Shown here piece by piece: positions 27,846 through 35,345 of a stretch of 64,000 nt of DNA. The notes beneath the pieces were generated by a model. It made no database searches. It saw only the letters and a list, made by a program, of their open reading frames with translations, and was not told the origin of the DNA. Made by a program: the position numbers and the translations under genes. Position 1 is the first letter of the stretch, and every line of letters starts with the position of its first letter. Origin of the DNA: Spirulinaceae cyanobacterium SM2_1_0 (lineage in GTDB: Bacteria; Cyanobacteriota; Cyanobacteriia; Cyanobacteriales; Spirulinaceae); assembly GCA_012031265.1 (NCBI GenBank), contig JAAUTY010000015.1:1-64000 (forward strand). Reading direction: 5' to 3'.

Positions 27846-28475
27846 ATGGCACCACTGACTCCCCAAGCAGCCGCCGCACTAGCCGCGATCCCGCCGGGTC
27901 ACCTCAATCTCATGGGTTACGTCAGCGAGTCCGAGGTTAATGGGCCGGGTTGCCGTGCCGTCGTGTGGGTGCAGGGCTGCCCGCGCGCCTGCGCCGGCTG
28001 CTTCAATCCCGAATCTTGGCCGTTCGCCGAAAACCTGACCGTGAGTATCGAGGCGATCGCCACTCGCATCCTCGACAATCCCCGTCATGAAGGCGTCACC
28101 TTCTCCGGCGGCGAACCCTTCTGGCAAGCGCCCGCCCTCGCTGAACTAGCCCGCCAAGTCAAGGCAGCGGGTCTGAATGTGATGTCCTTCACCGGCTTCA
28201 CCCTCGGCGAACTGCAAGCTGCCGACGCCCCGCCCGGAGCGAGTGACTTGCTGGCGCAGTTGGATATTCTCGTGGATGGCCCTTTTCTCGAATCGCAAGC
28301 CATCCACGCCCCCGATTCGCTAGTGTCTTCTCGCAATCAGCGCGTGCGGGTCTTCAATCCGGAACTGCGCGATCGCCTCACTTGGGCAAGCGATCGCCTC
28401 GAAGTCCATATCCTCAAAGACGGCACGCGCATCTTCACCGGCTTCTACGGCCAGCTCAGCAACAGCCCGCACTAA
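27846..28475 (+). CDS. 4Fe-4S single-cluster protein, NrdG-like radical SAM activase
   Basis: 209 aa from ATG 27846. After LMGYVSESEVNGPGCRAVVWVQGCPRACAGCFN, the radical-SAM cysteine motif is CPRACAGC (C-x3-C-x2-C), followed by HEGVTFSGGEPFWQAP (the GGE motif that binds the S-adenosylmethionine amino group), LNVMSFTGFTLGEL, and ILVDGPFLESQ. This is the pattern of anaerobic ribonucleotide reductase activating proteins and related activases. No nrdD or other glycyl-radical enzyme is near, so its partner is unknown. An earlier open frame (27678) runs through the MITE edge and is not used. Confidence 0.82.
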   Translation: MAPLTPQAAAALAAIPPGHLNLMGYVSESEVNGPGCRAVVWVQGCPRACAGCFNPESWPFAENLTVSIEAIATRILDNPRHEGVTFSGGEPFWQAPALAELARQVKAAGLNVMSFTGFTLGELQAADAPPGASDLLAQLDILVDGPFLESQAIHAPDSLVSSRNQRVRVFNPELRDRLTWASDRLEVHILKDGTRIFTGFYGQLSNSPH

Positions 28476-28512
28476 AGCCTCAATAGCACCACTGCTGGGC
28501 AAGCACTGCCAA

Positions 28513-29586
28513 TCAGTGACGCAACAATTCGGGAACTGCTTGGGCGTCAAGCCGGGTTACCTGGGTCGGGTAAGCAAACTCAATGCCCTGAGCCGCAAAG
28601 GCGCGGAAGATTTCCAAATAAATGCGCTGTTGAACATCCATGTACAGCGTATAGTCGCTGCCTTCGACGTAGTAAACCACCTCGTAGTTAAGACTAAAAT
28701 CGCCATAGGACGCGAAGTGAGCACGATCAAACGTCACATTTTCAACGCTACGGACAATTCGCTCGATGATCCCCGGAATGGCTTGCAGCTTTTCCTCAGC
28801 CGTTTCGTAAATCACGCCCAACTGGAAGCTGATCCGACGGCGGCGCATCTGCTTGTAATTTCGCAAGCGCGAGTCGGTTAAATCAGTGTTGGCAATTACC
28901 AATTCTTCGCCATTCAGGCTGGTCAAGCGTGTAGTTTTGAGCCCGATGCGCTCCACCGTACCGATGAAGTCATCGACGATGATAAAATCACCTAACTCAA
29001 ACGGGCGATCAAGGAGGATGGAGAAGTAGCTAAACAGATCGGTCAGCACCCCTTTCGCCGCCAACGCAAATGCTAGGCCGCCAACCCCTAAGCTGGCGAT
29101 GACCGCCGAAACATCGAAGCCAAGATTATCCAATAAAAAGATCGCCCCAATCGCCCAAATTACAATCCGGACTGCGGGCAGCAAGGCATTGAGACTCTGC
29201 TCAAGATTGGGATTGTCATGGCGCATCAGATAGACGCGGAGAGTGTACTCGATGATGCTATTGATAAGGCGAATGCCAACAATCGTTGCCATCGATATGA
29301 CAACGGCGTCAATCGTGTGATCAAGGATGGGATGTAAGTTGAGATTATCAATCGCGAGATAAAACGAACCGAGATAAATGAGGGGTACCAGTGCCTTGCT
29401 GAAGAGGCGAATCAAGGCATTATCTAAATCGGTACTGGTCTGCTTTGCCCAGCGCTTGAGATTGCTGACCAAGATGGCACGAACAATGTAGGCGACGAGG
29501 ATGCCTAGAATCAGGATGGCAACCGCTAGCAGATAAGCAGAAACTTGATTGTCGAGGAAAGTCGTGTCAAGAAATTCGAGATTCAT
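28513..29586 (-). CDS. Mechanosensitive ion channel, MscS family
   Basis: 357 aa from the ATG at 29586 (a GTG 21 codons upstream is an alternative; no Shine-Dalgarno at either). Predicted membrane helices: AYLLAVAILILGILVAYIV near the start, two more around ALVPLIYLGSFYLAI and VISMATIVGIRLI, then AVIASLGVGGLAFALAAKGVLTDLFSYFSIL, the pore-lining helix typical of MscS with its Gly/Ala pattern. The cytoplasmic beta-domain follows (ELGDFIIVDDFIGTVERIGLKTTRLTSLNGEELVIAN). These channels release solutes upon osmotic downshock. Divergent from cobA. Confidence 0.92.
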   Translation of the reverse strand: MNLEFLDTTFLDNQVSAYLLAVAILILGILVAYIVRAILVSNLKRWAKQTSTDLDNALIRLFSKALVPLIYLGSFYLAIDNLNLHPILDHTIDAVVISMATIVGIRLINSIIEYTLRVYLMRHDNPNLEQSLNALLPAVRIVIWAIGAIFLLDNLGFDVSAVIASLGVGGLAFALAAKGVLTDLFSYFSILLDRPFELGDFIIVDDFIGTVERIGLKTTRLTSLNGEELVIANTDLTDSRLRNYKQMRRRRISFQLGVIYETAEEKLQAIPGIIERIVRSVENVTFDRAHFASYGDFSLNYEVVYYVEGSDYTLYMDVQQRIYLEIFRAFAAQGIEFAYPTQVTRLDAQAVPELLRH

Positions 29587-29922
29587 AAAGGAGCGTGTGA
29601 TTGAAACGTGGGGGCGGTGTTGTCGGCCGGTCGGGAGGATCGACAGCACCGGTTATGTCTGAACCGCTGTTATGCTAAAGAATTACGCCCACGCTAACCT
29701 CTACCGTTTGTCGGTCAAGCGAGCGGCTTGCCATCTCTCGCAGGAGGTAGTTGGCAAGTGATGGGCAGGGTGTGGCGGGGTGGGCGGCGATCGCCCTGTT
29801 AACCAACCCAACACATGAGCCTGATGCAATTTACTGATGAGAGACTTTGTTTTGTAGCTTGAACGACCAAAACTTTCGGATCGTTGGCCTAACGTTAAGA
29901 ACGATTTGCGGCGGAATCGGCT
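29587..29922. promoter_or_regulatory. Divergent intergenic region between the MscS channel and cobA
   Basis: 336 bases that must carry both promoters. An inverted repeat CTTGCCA (29727-29733) and TGGCAAG (29752-29758), separated by 18 bases, could be an operator or a hairpin. I looked for an NtcA site (GTA-N8-TAC), because the downstream cobA-narM pair belongs to nitrogen assimilation, and found none that fits well. Confidence 0.3.
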
Positions 29923-30723
29923 ATGACTTCTGACCCTCAACCTGACTTCAGGCCACAGTCTCGTTGCCTCGGCAAGGTGTACCTCGTGGGTGCTGGTCCC
30001 GGCGATCCTGGCCTGCTCACCCTCAAGGGCAAAACCCTGCTCGAAAACGCTGACGTGGTCTTCTATGACGCGCTAGTGAGTCCGGCGATTCTCGCTGGCA
30101 TTAATCCCCAGGCACGGGTGGTCAATGCCGGTAAGCGCAGCGGTCGCCACTCCCTGCTCCAGGTGGAAACGACACAACTGTTGATTGCGGCGGCTCAGGA
30201 CGCGGCGATCGTCGTGCGCCTCAAGGGCGGCGATCCCTTTGTCTTTGGGCGCGGCGGCGAAGAAATGGCGGCGCTAGTGCAGGCCGGTGTGCCCGTGGAA
30301 GTCGTGCCGGGGGTGACGGCGGGGATTGCCGTGCCCGCTTATGCCGGCATTCCGCTGACCCATCGTGACTATAGCTCCTCAGTCGCGTTTGTCACCGGGC
30401 ATGAGGCGGTGGACAAGTATCGGCCGGAGGTGAATTGGCAGGCGCTGGCGCAAGGAGCCGAGACCCTCGTCATCTATATGGGCGTCCGCAATCTGCCGCA
30501 CATTATCTGCGAGCTGCTGGCGGCGGGTCGCGCGCCGAGCACGCCGATCGCCCTGATCCGTTGGGGGACATGGCCGGATCAGGAAACGCTCTTCAGCACT
30601 TTAGAAGCGGTTGTTGACCAGATGACGGCAAGCGGCTTTGAGGCACCGGCGATCGCTGTCATTGGTCGCGTTGTCGATCTCGCGCAGCTCTTGCCGTCTC
30701 TGACTGGGATCGCTCCTCAGTAA
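29923..30723 (+). CDS. cobA: Uroporphyrinogen-III C-methyltransferase
   Basis: 266 aa, the size of the monofunctional SUMT. It methylates uroporphyrinogen III at C2 and C7 using S-adenosylmethionine, giving precorrin-2 for siroheme and cobalamin. Motifs: [18 protein letters not shown] at the start of the domain, [51 protein letters not shown], and VIYMGVRNL. Five bases later begins narM, so the pair should be one transcript. Siroheme is the cofactor of nitrite reductase, and NarM is needed for nitrate reductase, so the gene pair serves nitrate assimilation. Confidence 0.95.
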   Translation: MTSDPQPDFRPQSRCLGKVYLVGAGPGDPGLLTLKGKTLLENADVVFYDALVSPAILAGINPQARVVNAGKRSGRHSLLQVETTQLLIAAAQDAAIVVRLKGGDPFVFGRGGEEMAALVQAGVPVEVVPGVTAGIAVPAYAGIPLTHRDYSSSVAFVTGHEAVDKYRPEVNWQALAQGAETLVIYMGVRNLPHIICELLAAGRAPSTPIALIRWGTWPDQETLFSTLEAVVDQMTASGFEAPAIAVIGRVVDLAQLLPSLTGIAPQ

Positions 30724-30728
30724 TTAAT

Positions 30729-31193
30729 ATGACTGTCACCTTTCACTTTGAAGCGGATTTTGCCAACTCCCTACGCTGCATCCCGATGCAGGTGCGCTTC
30801 AAGCTCGACCAGTGCGGCGTCAAGCTCAAGTTGCTGCATTGGCGACGGTTCAGCGCCAGCGAACGCCAGCAACTGCTGAGCCAACCCTGTGAGTCGCCAG
30901 CGGAATGCACGGCTTACCAACAATATTTGCAAGCCTTGGTCGTGCAATACATGGGGGAACCGGCGGCGGAGTTGGCGATCGCCCCCTCACCCCCTTGGCT
31001 GGAAATCGACACCATTCCCGCCAGCGTCCAAGCTAAAGCTGAGGCCGTGGGCGTCGAATTATCACTCGCCCAATGGGTCGCTTTGGCACCGATTCAGCGG
31101 TTTGCGCTGCTCAAACTCAGCCGCCCCAGCCACGAAAACCACAACTTTTTGCCCGCCCTACAAGAATTTCAGCTCGTTCCGGGCGATCGCTGA
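30729..31193 (+). CDS. narM: Nitrate-reductase-associated protein NarM
   Basis: 154 aa. The start TFHFEADFANSLRCIPMQVRFKLDQCGVKLKLLHW matches the cyanobacterial nitrate-reductase-associated family (PF09655), followed by FSASERQQLL and PCESPAECTAYQQYLQALVVQ. NarM has been shown in Synechococcus elongatus to be needed for active nitrate reductase, probably in cofactor assembly or maturation; the exact step is not known. It follows cobA by 5 bases, forming a two-gene unit. narB and the nrt transport genes are not in the window. Confidence 0.88.
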   Translation: MTVTFHFEADFANSLRCIPMQVRFKLDQCGVKLKLLHWRRFSASERQQLLSQPCESPAECTAYQQYLQALVVQYMGEPAAELAIAPSPPWLEIDTIPASVQAKAEAVGVELSLAQWVALAPIQRFALLKLSRPSHENHNFLPALQEFQLVPGDR

Positions 31194-31241
31194 GCGCGCA
31201 GGACATCCGTTCGGCGGCCTCGATACTATGGAGGGGTGATG

Positions 31242-31352
31242 CTAGTACCGCTACGCGGAGTTGTGGGTTCTGAGTTTTGAGTGATGAGTTCCTGCAATAC
31301 GGGGATCCTGGGGATTGTGAATGGGTCTGTAATTGCCGCCGTCTTGTACTAG
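31242..31352 (+). mobile_element. CTAG-ended MITE (family 1), copy C
   Basis: 111 bp, CTAGTACCGCTACGCGGAGT to GCCGTCTTGTACTAG, between narM and the TPR membrane protein. Not touching a gene end. It serves as reference sequence for the family. Confidence 0.9.
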
Positions 31353-31397
31353 CCGCCGATCACCACCGTCGTCACGCGCGATCGCGCCCTGAGAACC

Positions 31398-32759
31398 ATG
31401 TCCGAGCGCCCCGATGAGACGATTGAACGCTATCTCAGCCGCTTGTTTGCGGCGCGCGACCAACAGCCGCAGCCGCTGAGTGAGGCGGATCTGGCGGCGA
31501 TCGCCCGTGACTTGGGTTTAACCGAGACTGACCTCGCCACGGCGCAACGGGTGGCCCGCGACCACCGCACCCGCGCCCAAGGCTATCTCCAGCATCGGCG
31601 CTGGGACGATGCGCTGGCGGAATTGGAGCCAGCCGCCGCCCTGCAACCCTTCGAGACCGAGACTATTTACCTGCAAGCCAAGGCCCACGCGGGACGCTGG
31701 CGAGCGCACCGTCAGGCGGTGGATCGCGATCGCGCCCGTGCCCTCGCCAAGCATTGTCTGGCGCAACAACCCGACTATGCGGCGGCCTTTCAGCTCCTCA
31801 ATGACCTGGATCAGCTGCCCGTGGGTCGCCTAGCGCGAGCACCGCGCGGGGCGTTGGTTGCGGGAGCGATTTGTGTTGGGGTCGGGGTGCCACTGACGGC
31901 GGCGATCGCCAGTCTGCTGCTTTGGCAGCGGGGAGTCCCGACGCCTGTGCCCGCCCCTGTGAGTGTGCCGCCCGCGACTGAGCCGGGGATTCCTGACGAT
32001 GCGGCTGCGTCCGAGCCGGAACCAGAGACGGAGCGCGACCCAGACGCGGCTGAGGAGGGTGAATTCACGATCCCGGTCGAATTCGTCCCACCGGAGGATT
32101 TGCCCGAACTGGAACTAGACGTTGCGCTGTCCCGCTTACGGAACCTGAACAGCTCTTCGTTCTACAAGCTGCAAGCGCGCCTGCACAATGCCAGCGATTC
32201 GGAGCTGCAACGCTTGTCGGTGCAGGTGGAGTTATTCGCTGCGGATGGTCGCCGTCTGGATAGCAACTCCCGCCACCTGCTTATGCAATCGGATAGTGAG
32301 CTGCGGCCGGGCGATCGCCAGGCTTTCGGTTGGACACAAGCCGGTGAGCCAGAGCTGCATCGCGTCCGCATCGTCGCGCAAGCCGCCGAGGCCCTCCCCG
32401 CTGCCGATGACTACGCACCGAGCCAGCCGGTGTCAATCAATTGGCAAATCGAACCGCCGTCCGAGCTGCAACTGGCGGTGCGTGAGCGGCAGGTGCGCCG
32501 TCCTGAATACGGTGACTCTCTGCACCACATCGCCGAGTTTGAACTGACCAACACAGGCGGCGCGGCTTTTAAGCTACTGCGTGTGCAGATCGAATATTTC
32601 GACGCTACGGGTCGGCTGCTGGCGAGTCGCGCACCTTTCGTCGTCTCGAGTAGCAAGCCGCCCTTGCTCCCCGACGAGACGCGCCTGCTGAAAACGACGC
32701 AGACGCAGTTGCCACTGGATTTTGACCGTTATGAATTGACGGTGGTTGATTGGGAATAG
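31398..32759 (+). CDS. Conserved membrane protein with N-terminal TPR-like repeats and two FxLYD-like domains
   Basis: 453 aa, unnamed. The N-terminus (about 60-130) resembles tetratricopeptide repeats (GYLQHRRWDDALAELEPAAALQPFETETIYLQAKAH). One membrane helix follows (ALVAGAICVGVGVPLTAAIASLLLW, about 155-178). A Pro/Glu-rich linker leads to two similar beta-sandwich domains: SSFYKLQARLHNASDSELQRLSVQVELF and IAEFELTNTGGAAFKLLRVQIEYFDATGRLLA. The layout implies cytoplasmic TPR and exported beta domains for protein binding. I know of no experimental role. Start ATG 31398. Confidence 0.72.
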   Translation: MSERPDETIERYLSRLFAARDQQPQPLSEADLAAIARDLGLTETDLATAQRVARDHRTRAQGYLQHRRWDDALAELEPAAALQPFETETIYLQAKAHAGRWRAHRQAVDRDRARALAKHCLAQQPDYAAAFQLLNDLDQLPVGRLARAPRGALVAGAICVGVGVPLTAAIASLLLWQRGVPTPVPAPVSVPPATEPGIPDDAAASEPEPETERDPDAAEEGEFTIPVEFVPPEDLPELELDVALSRLRNLNSSSFYKLQARLHNASDSELQRLSVQVELFAADGRRLDSNSRHLLMQSDSELRPGDRQAFGWTQAGEPELHRVRIVAQAAEALPAADDYAPSQPVSINWQIEPPSELQLAVRERQVRRPEYGDSLHHIAEFELTNTGGAAFKLLRVQIEYFDATGRLLASRAPFVVSSSKPPLLPDETRLLKTTQTQLPLDFDRYELTVVDWE

Positions 32760-32814
32760 TGGGAGTGCGTTTGACGCTGACTGACCGGCGCTACCATTAA
32801 GAGCACATCCCGCC

Positions 32815-33063
32815 GTGCGTGCCATATCTGCTATCAACATCGACGATCGCCTTTATCAAAAAGCCGCAACCCTCGCTCAACAATTGCATATTGAGCCTGA
32901 AGCGCTCGTCACCATTGCCCTCCAAGACTACATCCGCAGCCACAGCAAAGCCTTGCTCTGCCAAAGCCTGGACTCCGCCTATGCTGGCGGATTGGACGAG
33001 AGCGAGCAACTGATGCTTGAAGCCATGCGACACCACCAGCGGCAGCTTTGGAGCGACGCATGA
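32815..33063 (+). CDS. Orphan antitoxin-like DNA-binding protein
   Basis: 82 aa from a GTG. INIDDRLYQKAATLAQQLHIEPEALVTIALQDYIRSH is a ribbon-helix-helix antitoxin pattern like those paired with MazF/PemK-type toxins, and the tail LDSAYAGGLDESEQLMLEAMRHHQRQLW is the toxin-wrapping arm. In complete systems a toxin gene follows with an ATGA overlap. Here the ATGA overlap exists (33060) but opens only a three-residue frame, and an XisI-like gene follows. It therefore looks like an antitoxin whose toxin has been lost. Confidence 0.75.
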   Translation: MRAISAINIDDRLYQKAATLAQQLHIEPEALVTIALQDYIRSHSKALLCQSLDSAYAGGLDESEQLMLEAMRHHQRQLWSDA

Positions 33064-33084
33064 CCAACTGAGGGAGATCGAACA

Positions 33085-33420
33085 ATGGATCGACTAGACC
33101 AGCAGCGCGAAGCCATCCACAGTGTCCTGCAAGCCCACCTACAGATTGCAGAACGGAATCGCGATCGCACCCCGATCGAGACCTTCGCCCTCACCAATGC
33201 TGCGACTGACGACTACTTCCTGCTCGCCACCGATTACAAAGCGGGTCAGCGGGTCTACGGCGTCCTCGTCCACCTTCGCCTCCACGACGGCAAAATCGTC
33301 GTTGAGCAAAACAACGTCGAGGACTTTATCGAAGACTTGATCGATCTCGGTGTCCCCGAAGATGAACTGGTTACTGGTAGCGAACCGGGCGATCGCGCGC
33401 CGAGACAGATTTCTGTTTAA
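33085..33420 (+). CDS. XisI-like protein
   Basis: 111 aa. XisI (fdxN-element excision-controlling factor) proteins are short and contain a shared core: YFLLATDYKAGQRVYGVLVHLRLHDGKIVVEQNNVEDFIEDLIDLGVPEDELVTG here. XisI normally sits directly after xisH, which is absent. In most cyanobacteria XisH/XisI pairs are unrelated to heterocysts and XisH is nuclease-like. The ATG at 33085 follows a GAGGGAGATCG sequence, a fair Shine-Dalgarno. It lies 22 bases after the orphan antitoxin gene. Confidence 0.8.
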   Translation: MDRLDQQREAIHSVLQAHLQIAERNRDRTPIETFALTNAATDDYFLLATDYKAGQRVYGVLVHLRLHDGKIVVEQNNVEDFIEDLIDLGVPEDELVTGSEPGDRAPRQISV

Positions 33421-33429
33421 CTGGATTTC

Positions 33430-34671
33430 ATGCCCTCTTTCAAAGCCTGGCGCGCGCAGTTCAACCTACCGCTGAAGTTCTGGCTGGTGGCGGCGATCGC
33501 CTTCATCAACTCGGTCAGCTTCACGATCATCATTCCGACGCTCTACCCCTACGCCAAACAGTTTGGCCTGAGCGATTTTCATGCCAGTTTATTGATCACC
33601 AGCTACGCGATCTCGCAGTTTATCGCCACGCCGATTTTGGGGCGGCTCTCCGATTTTCTCGGTCGCAAGCCGCTGCTGGTGGTCAGTTTGTTTGGAACCG
33701 TCATCGCGAATCTGCTCGCCAGCGTCGCCCCGGTCGCCGCGCTGCTATTTCTGGCGCGCATCCTCGATGGTCTGACCGGCGGCAATATGTCGATTGCCCG
33801 TGCGGTGATCAGCGATTCGACCCGTCCGGAGCAGCGTGCCCATGCCTTTGGTCTCTTCGATGCGGCGTTTCGGCTCGGGTTTGTGACTGGGCCGGCGATC
33901 GCCTACTTTGCCCAGCAGCTCCCCCCCTTGCCCGGAGTCTCGTCACTGGGGATGAGCTTTCTAGCCGGGGCGGCGATCGCTCTGGTCGCCACGCTGTTGA
34001 GCGCCATCTGGCTGCCGGAAACCTTGGCGGAGCGCGAGCCGCTGCGCCTGAGCTGGCAGATGTTTGGCTTCGGTCGGTTGGTGCGATCGCTAGGTCGTCC
34101 CCGGCTGGGTCGCATTTACTTGATGACCTTTCTGAGCGGCTTCACGTTTACGATTTTCACGTTTGCCTTCCAGCCATTTTTTCTGAATGTGCTCAATCAG
34201 GAGGCACCGATGGTAGCGGCGGTTTTCGTCATCGTTGGTGTGGCGGGGGTGCTGACGCAGTTGCTGGCGGTGGGGCCGCTGACCAAGCGGTTCAACTTGG
34301 TGGATATTCTGGCCGTGGCGATCGCCCTGCGGGCGCTGATCTTTTTCTGCATTCCGCTCTTCCCCTTTCTTTGGGCCTTCCTGCTCGGCTCGATTTTGCT
34401 AGGCATCGCCAACACCTTCCCGCTGCCGCTGCTCAATGCCTTGCTGTCAGTCAATAGCGGCGAACGCGAGCAGGGTGAGGTGTTGGGGATCAATGCCTCT
34501 TACCTCAGCATTTCCAACGCCTTGGGGCCGGCGATCGCCGGTCTGCTGGTCAGCCTCAGCTACAGCACCCCTTTTTGGGTCACCAGTGTCCTGACGCTTT
34601 TGACGGCCGGTTTTGCGCTCCGACTCAAGTCCAGCTTGGCTGACCCAGAGCCGACGTCAGTCAGAGAGTAG
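33430..34671 (+). CDS. Major facilitator superfamily transporter
   Basis: 413 aa with about 12 hydrophobic helices. The MFS signature between helices 2 and 3 is clear: LGRLSDFLGRKPLLVVSLFG, and helix 4 has RILDGLTGGNMSIARAVISD. This resembles the tetracycline/multidrug efflux (DHA) group. Substrate cannot be read from sequence. The ATG at 33430 lies 9 bases after the XisI-like stop. It is the last gene before the baseplate cluster and is probably not part of it. Confidence 0.9.
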   Translation: MPSFKAWRAQFNLPLKFWLVAAIAFINSVSFTIIIPTLYPYAKQFGLSDFHASLLITSYAISQFIATPILGRLSDFLGRKPLLVVSLFGTVIANLLASVAPVAALLFLARILDGLTGGNMSIARAVISDSTRPEQRAHAFGLFDAAFRLGFVTGPAIAYFAQQLPPLPGVSSLGMSFLAGAAIALVATLLSAIWLPETLAEREPLRLSWQMFGFGRLVRSLGRPRLGRIYLMTFLSGFTFTIFTFAFQPFFLNVLNQEAPMVAAVFVIVGVAGVLTQLLAVGPLTKRFNLVDILAVAIALRALIFFCIPLFPFLWAFLLGSILLGIANTFPLPLLNALLSVNSGEREQGEVLGINASYLSISNALGPAIAGLLVSLSYSTPFWVTSVLTLLTAGFALRLKSSLADPEPTSVRE

Positions 34672-34809
34672 CGGGTGAATCGCGGCCGCGGCGAGTCGCG
34701 GGCGGGGGTGCGGGCCTGACCAGAGGGCGATCGCGAACTCGACTTTTGTCGAATAGGCGCTGAGGCGAAGCGCAACCTATATTAGGCGCACCCTGGCTTG
34801 TACTTCATC

Positions 34810-35232
34810 ATGCCGCGACTGCCTCACTCAACCTCCAATCAACCCCACCTCGGCTGTGGCGTGAGCTTCCCGCTGCAAATCGATGCGCGCGGCAACTTAC
34901 AGTTCAGTGCGGGTGAGCAGAGCGTGCGGGAATCGATCGGTCTGATCCTGGGTACGCAACTGGGTGAGCGCGTCTACCGGGCTAACTTTGGCTGCCGCCT
35001 TGCTGACCTGGCGTTCGCGCCCTTGAATACGCAGACCCTGCTGACCATGCGCCTGCACGTCGAGGAAGCCCTGATCGCCTGGGAACCGCGCATCTTGCTC
35101 GACGCCGTGCGAACGGAGCCAGACCCGGTGCGGGGTCGCGTCAATATCCTCATCAACTACCGCCTGCGTGAAAATTACGCAGCAGGGAGCTTGGTGTACC
35201 CCTTCTATCTCCAGGCTGACGGCGATCGCTAG
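34810..35232 (+). CDS. gp25-like baseplate protein of a contractile injection system
   Basis: 140 aa from ATG 34810 (a TTG at 34798 would add four residues). The core is GPW/gp25 (T4 gp25, Afp9/Cis9): LQFSAGEQSVRESIGLILGTQLGERVYRANFGCRLADLAF and TMRLHVEEALIAWEPRILLDAVRTEP. The residues EPRI are the conserved gp25 baseplate-wedge motif. gp25 initiates sheath assembly at the baseplate. It is the first of three baseplate genes here. Gp25 of phages and secretion systems are all about this size, so it is complete. Confidence 0.88.
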   Translation: MPRLPHSTSNQPHLGCGVSFPLQIDARGNLQFSAGEQSVRESIGLILGTQLGERVYRANFGCRLADLAFAPLNTQTLLTMRLHVEEALIAWEPRILLDAVRTEPDPVRGRVNILINYRLRENYAAGSLVYPFYLQADGDR

Positions 35233-35345
35233 CACCCAAAGCGAAAGAGAACGTAAAGGCTGCTACATCCACGCGGTTTGCGAGTTAGGAAGGAAAGGCG
35301 TGCAGTCCGCTGCCGCCAGCTAGCCGCTTATTTCCTGGCTGATCT

